From Symsagittifera roscoffensis (taxonomy: Eukaryota; Xenacoelomorpha; Acoela; Convolutidae): a DNA stretch of 64,000 nt. The notes under the pieces are model-generated. The model saw only the letters and a list, made by a program, of their open reading frames with translations, was not told the DNA's origin and did no database searches. The stretch is from positions 30,452,599 through 30,516,598 of the forward strand of contig NC_087063.1 in assembly GCF_963678635.1 (NCBI RefSeq), in the 5' to 3' direction. The position numbers were made by a program, and so were the translations under genes. This document shows positions 59,832 to 64,000 of this stretch, piece after piece. Each line of letters begins with the position of its first letter. Positions within the stretch are counted from its first letter, which is position 1.

Positions 59832-60881
59832 TTCATCTTGGCCAGATGACAACTGTCAACTAAGGTATAACAGCTCTACTCTTATAAACTAACTTTGAGT
59901 TGCATTTTTTGATTTAAATTGGAATTGTAAAATGTAGAGCTCGAATCGAGTTTGTTGCTATAACCAACTACCGACAAAGCGCTTGCAAAGAATTTAGACG
60001 TAGCCAATCTGAAATAGATGCGGTAACAATTAACCCAAAGGATATTCTCTGCAAAAAATTTGGCATCCAGAGCTACTCGTAACTATATTTTCTTTAAAAA
60101 AAAAAACAAACAATAATTTTCAGTAGGTTTTTTTTTCAGAATGGAGTTTATGAGCTAATTATCTAAATTAATTATGTTGTAAAATTTATAAAAAAATTTT
60201 GTTTTGCAATCTAGGAAATTCTCGGGGGGGGGGGATTTTCAAAAAAAAAATTTAGAAAATTTTGTGGACCTTTCTATTAGGTCGACCAAACTGATTTTCT
60301 GAGCTCTCCCAAATCACTATAAAGACCGTAATTTGACCAAAAGGCCAAAAAAGGCGTTCTTAGGAACTTGTTGGAAAATTTCGACCAAAAAAAAACGCAT
60401 TTTTCCGGCGCGTGCTCCCCCCTCAAAATTAGTAGGCGCCTTTAGAAAAATTTCAAGGTCAGTCAGCCAAAAATGGATATCTTAAAATAGTGCAAAGGGG
60501 GACGCTTTGGGTCGGCAGGGGGTCGAATCCCTAAGGGGGGCGTCCCCCCCCCCCTAAATCCGCTGCTGATTATACCGATATTGATCGAAACAACAACATA
60601 GACTCTCTGTGGTGATTCTTGTTCAATTAAAATGAATAAAAAAGCTCATTTGGTGTTATCAAACAGTCGCTTTTTCCAACTCACATCACATACTTCTAAG
60701 TAAATCTTCGGGGTACCGTTTCAGATTTGCACTCAAATTGCATGAGCTTCTTTTTCCAACTAAAATAGGTTTTTCAGTGTTCCACTTCAATTTCTGCATT
60801 CAACTTCAGTATAGGTCAACATCATTAGACAATTACCTGTTAAACATGTGCGAAACTCCTATTATATAAATGAAGTTTTAT

Positions 60882-60958
60882 TGGCCGAATGGCATTGTGG
60901 ACTGTTAAAGTGCTTTAGAGTTTGGAAGATAATGGGTTTGGTCTCCTGCTGTCTCACA
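60882..60958 (+). repeat. tRNA(Leu/Ser)-like relic
   Basis: TGGCCGAATGG matches the A box of long-variable-arm tRNAs, and GGTTTGGTCTCC is a decayed B box. The stems do not close, so it is a relic or SINE head and not a working tRNA gene. Confidence 0.35.
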
Positions 60959-63757
60959 GTTTCTATTTTTTCCTGCTTATTTCTTAAATGTTAAATTCTG
61001 TAAGTTTCATCTCTTAATTTTTTAGGCGTTTTTGGTAATTATTTAAAGACTACTATATCTACAAATAAAGATTAAGTAGTACTGTACGTAACTTAATGAG
61101 AGAAAAAAAAACGAAACTGGAAGCGTAGCTGAAAAAGCATATATCAGGAATACTCGCATCACTCTATCCAATAGCCAATGGTTATCTTGCAAATTTTGTT
61201 TATCTTGCAAGATTATCTTGCAAGACTCTTGCTAGATAACTATTATCGCAATTGCTTCCTTAAAATATAAAAAAAATGACGTTCAACGGCAAAATGTGAT
61301 AATGGTTATCTTGCAAGAATCTTGCATTTTTTAAATTTCAGAAATACGAGAGGAGTTTCTAACCGTAATAGATACAAAATCTTAGAGAACCATTTAAATC
61401 ATTTAGAAGCCACAGGTTTAGCGTTCTTTAAAAATAAGTTTATACCGAATCATACAAAATAAGGGAAATAATTGGGAATAGACTTTTCATCTAAACACAT
61501 AATAAAAGAACAAAATTTGCGTACGCCTGTCTTACAAGTCTGTTTTTAGATAAAAGTAGGTTAGTTACGGTTTAAGTTTTTGTAACAATGTTTGAAAAAG
61601 GAACAAAAGCAAAAAAAGTAATTTTTTTAGCCTGGAAACCTTCGTTATCATATTTGAAAAACAACCATCAAGCTAAGCGAATGAATTATCAGAAATTGAG
61701 TGCTTGACAAATACAATCGAGCTTGAGACCTTTTTTTCTGTAAAAGTTTTGTTTGACTTTTTCCCAGTAAATAAGTTTTGGTTAAGATAAAAGTGTTTGC
61801 GAAAACAACCTTATTTTGTATTTAACCGTAAAAACTTTCCTGTCTTGAATCACTTAGAAGCAAAATTGCCCGAACGTCAGTTTTGAGAACTTTTATGAAA
61901 AATTTTTTCGGTCTCACATTGGCGCATCTTGGAAAACTTTCGGGATCGGTGAGCCAAATTTAAGCCCTAAGTTTTGGCCGTCGGGTAGTCGAACCACCAC
62001 CCCTCCCCTAAATCTACATCCGCACGTGGTTCATTTACAGAAAGGGTGAAATTTTTGAAAAAAAAATTAAAAAAGATATATCTAAGATTGTTTTTTGATT
62101 GAAACTCAGACCACACTATAATCATATATTTCGCTTTTTTCAAGTATTAAATGAACCAAAAAGCATACCTTAATTTGATTTTGAACAACATGTACGACGG
62201 ATTGAATCTCTGCCAGCACGTTAATAGCACGAAATACATTGTCAACCAAAGTTGCAATTTTCAAACGGTCATAATTTCTTTTAAAAAATTACAGAAAAAT
62301 TATTTTAAATTTGAGCCCAAGAAAACAATTATTTTGGATGATAAAAAAATGCCGTCGAAATTCGCAAAATGTAAAATAGACGTTTGCCTAGAAAAAAATA
62401 ATCCCGAACTGAAATATTCTTTTACTTTCTTCGAAAGTCGTAACAATAAAAGCTTTCTTTAAAGGACACTTTGTTGTTTCGATTTTCGAAAAAAAAGTGC
62501 GGAGAAAATAAAATTTGGGTAATTTTTTGTGTCAATGTTCGAGTTTTCAACAAAAATGTGTGCGTCGGAGGCAAGCTTTTGAAACTCGAGGTCAATTACA
62601 TCTGTTTGTACTTAAAAACCGAGTGGGGAAATAAATGGAAGAAAAAGGTCTTTTTTTTCTGGATTGTTTATCGTTTTTTCCAGCAAAGCTAGCAAAAAAA
62701 AATTTTGAAACATTTTTTGTTTTGAAAACTTGTTAAACAGCATTAAAAGCAGTTGAAACATTGCGGTTTTTGCACTGCTATACAAGGAAACTTCTTCAGT
62801 TTTTATGTTTTTTTTAGAAAGGATTAGCATAAATTTTTAGCTGGACTCACAGTGAAAATCCGTAAGGCTTCATAGTTGTTTCTTTCAAGCACACAATACT
62901 GTATAACTACTGCCTCACTGCCACTTGAATTTCCATATTAAATCAGAAAATATTAAACTCAACATTAAGGCAGCTCAGTGTGATCGACAAATCACTGTTG
63001 ATTTTTTGATAAATTGAAGACATACTAGATTGCTACATGGTAAAATCTGCTGCCTTCCTCCTTGTCTCTTGAGACCCGTGCTCAATTTATATCTAAACCA
63101 TTGATGATAATAAAAATTTGCGTTGTAGGGAAGTTTGGATCATCTCAGAAGGGTACAATCCCATCACAGTGCGTATTCAAAGAAAAGCCTAAGGATTAGT
63201 GTGCGCATTGAAAAATTGATGAAACTTTCTTTAAAAAATGAATAGACTTGAGTATTTTTCTGGATTTTTTTGAATATCACCCTTCAAATGCTATTATAAG
63301 TGCGAAGCGATTTGTATCGCATCTAACAAAGTGTTTCATAGACTTAAAAGCATGCAACTATTCAAAAAATGGTTTGAGCATTATTGCATTTCTGTAATTG
63401 AACTTTAAATTATTACAGAACTATTCGTATTAAAGCAAAGCCTTGCATGTTCCGACTGCAATTTTCAAGTATAATTTTTTTTAATCACCCGTACCGAACG
63501 GAAGCTGTTTTTCTAGATAGAAATTCTATGTAGATTATCTAGCCTAGTTTTCTCGTATTTTCCGTGCAGAAGTGATCTATTTCTTTTCTGGTTTAGAAAC
63601 AAACAGTTTCTAGAAAGAAATAACCAGAAATCAGTTAACTGCTCAACCGCAACGAGATAAACATGCTTCGAGTATACACAATAGCAGTAGCGAATACAAT
63701 GCAAACTTACACTTTTAATAACATTGTTATTCTCCTAAAACTTGTTACCTCTGTCAA

Positions 63758-63827
63758 GGGCTGTAGCCTAGTGGATAGAGCAAGTGTAGCAATCAGAAGG
63801 GAGAGTGTTCGAGCCCCACCAGCAGAC
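63758..63827 (+). repeat. tRNA-derived SINE head
   Basis: GGGCTGTAGCCTAGTGGATA contains a perfect A box, and GTGTTCGAGCCCCACC is a good B box 40 bases later. The acceptor stem and anticodon arm do not pair well, and AT-rich sequence with CTAGCTAGAAAT follows. A polymerase III SINE is more likely than a tRNA gene. Confidence 0.5.
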
Positions 63828-64000
63828 TTTTTTCTAGCTAGAAATAGCCTAGATTTAGCTAATTTCTGATCAGAATTAGGATAAGAAATAAAGTATTTAA
63901 AGAAAATCCATGCTTTATTTAAACATTTCAAAAAGAATTTATGACCAGAAATTGGATTAGATACAAAATATTTCAGGTCAGAATTAAAGAATTTTCTCGG

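Larger units (their letters stand above)
58266..64000. other. Gene-poor right end
   Basis: Apart from the promoter-like sites, two tRNA-like SINE pieces, a G10 run at about 60223-60233, a related pair of C-rich repeat ends (about 60345-60565 and 61870-62025) and short TTATCTTGCAAG repeats (61180-61330), I see nothing. An ATG-started 103-codon frame at 62151-62462 is Lys/Asn rich, matches no family I know and may be chance. Confidence 0.45.

Noticed and set aside
62151-62462. 103-codon ATG-started frame
   Set aside because: It is Lys/Asn-rich as expected from AT-rich DNA, has no recognised domain, and no splice or promoter context supports it.
63758-63827. Functional tRNA gene
   Set aside because: The A and B boxes are good but the acceptor and anticodon stems do not pair, so it is kept as a SINE head.

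Overview
The window looks like nuclear DNA from an AT-rich animal, probably an invertebrate; I cannot name the lineage. Three spliced or single-exon eukaryotic genes (VPS36, the mitochondrial helicase Twinkle and the snoRNP protein NHP2) all lie on the + strand, separated by AT-rich noncoding DNA with tRNA-derived SINE-like pieces, a decayed LINE, an inverted-repeat DNA element and local tandem duplications.

Positions 1 to about 36,660 are one tandem array of roughly 135 monomers of about 275-281 bp, cut by the left edge of the window. It is not a plain satellite. Almost every monomer carries a 72-nt segment on the + strand with the layout of the box C/D snoRNA U14 (SNORD14). It has a C box (GTGATGA), an 18S-complementary domain A (CAATCGCGGTTTC), an 18S-complementary domain B (CTTCCTTGGATGT) and a D box (CTGA) directly after domain B. 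The array shows nested higher-order repeats (units of 2, 4, 5, 5, 5 and 11 monomers), a regular pseudogene class with a 10-nt deletion in the C box/domain A region, fused and chimeric copies, and rising divergence towards its right edge. The U14 core stays the best conserved part where spacers have diverged.

Positions 37,630-41,617 hold the last two coding exons of VPS36 (ESCRT-II). I find no upstream VPS36 exon between the array and these exons. The simplest reading is that the array lies in sense orientation inside an upstream VPS36 intron, though this is inference.

Positions 43,762-46,166 encode Twinkle in two exons and 46,692-47,201 encode NHP2 in one. Both have a TTTCAG-type splice acceptor just upstream of the start codon, fitting 5'UTR introns or spliced-leader trans-splicing. 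Beyond 47.2 kb I see no convincing protein gene. That stretch holds a nearly perfect 2,536-bp tandem duplication (49,552-54,623), a LINE remnant on the - strand (about 55,590-56,430), an 829-bp terminal-inverted-repeat element with a 9-bp target-site duplication (57,428-58,256), promoter-like sites near 58.67 and 59.82 kb, and several low-copy repeat families.

Two of the loci concern ribosome biogenesis: U14 is needed for 18S rRNA processing and modification, and NHP2 is a core protein of the other (H/ACA) snoRNP class. The most noteworthy item is the U14 array, an extreme copy number for a snoRNA usually present in a few copies.
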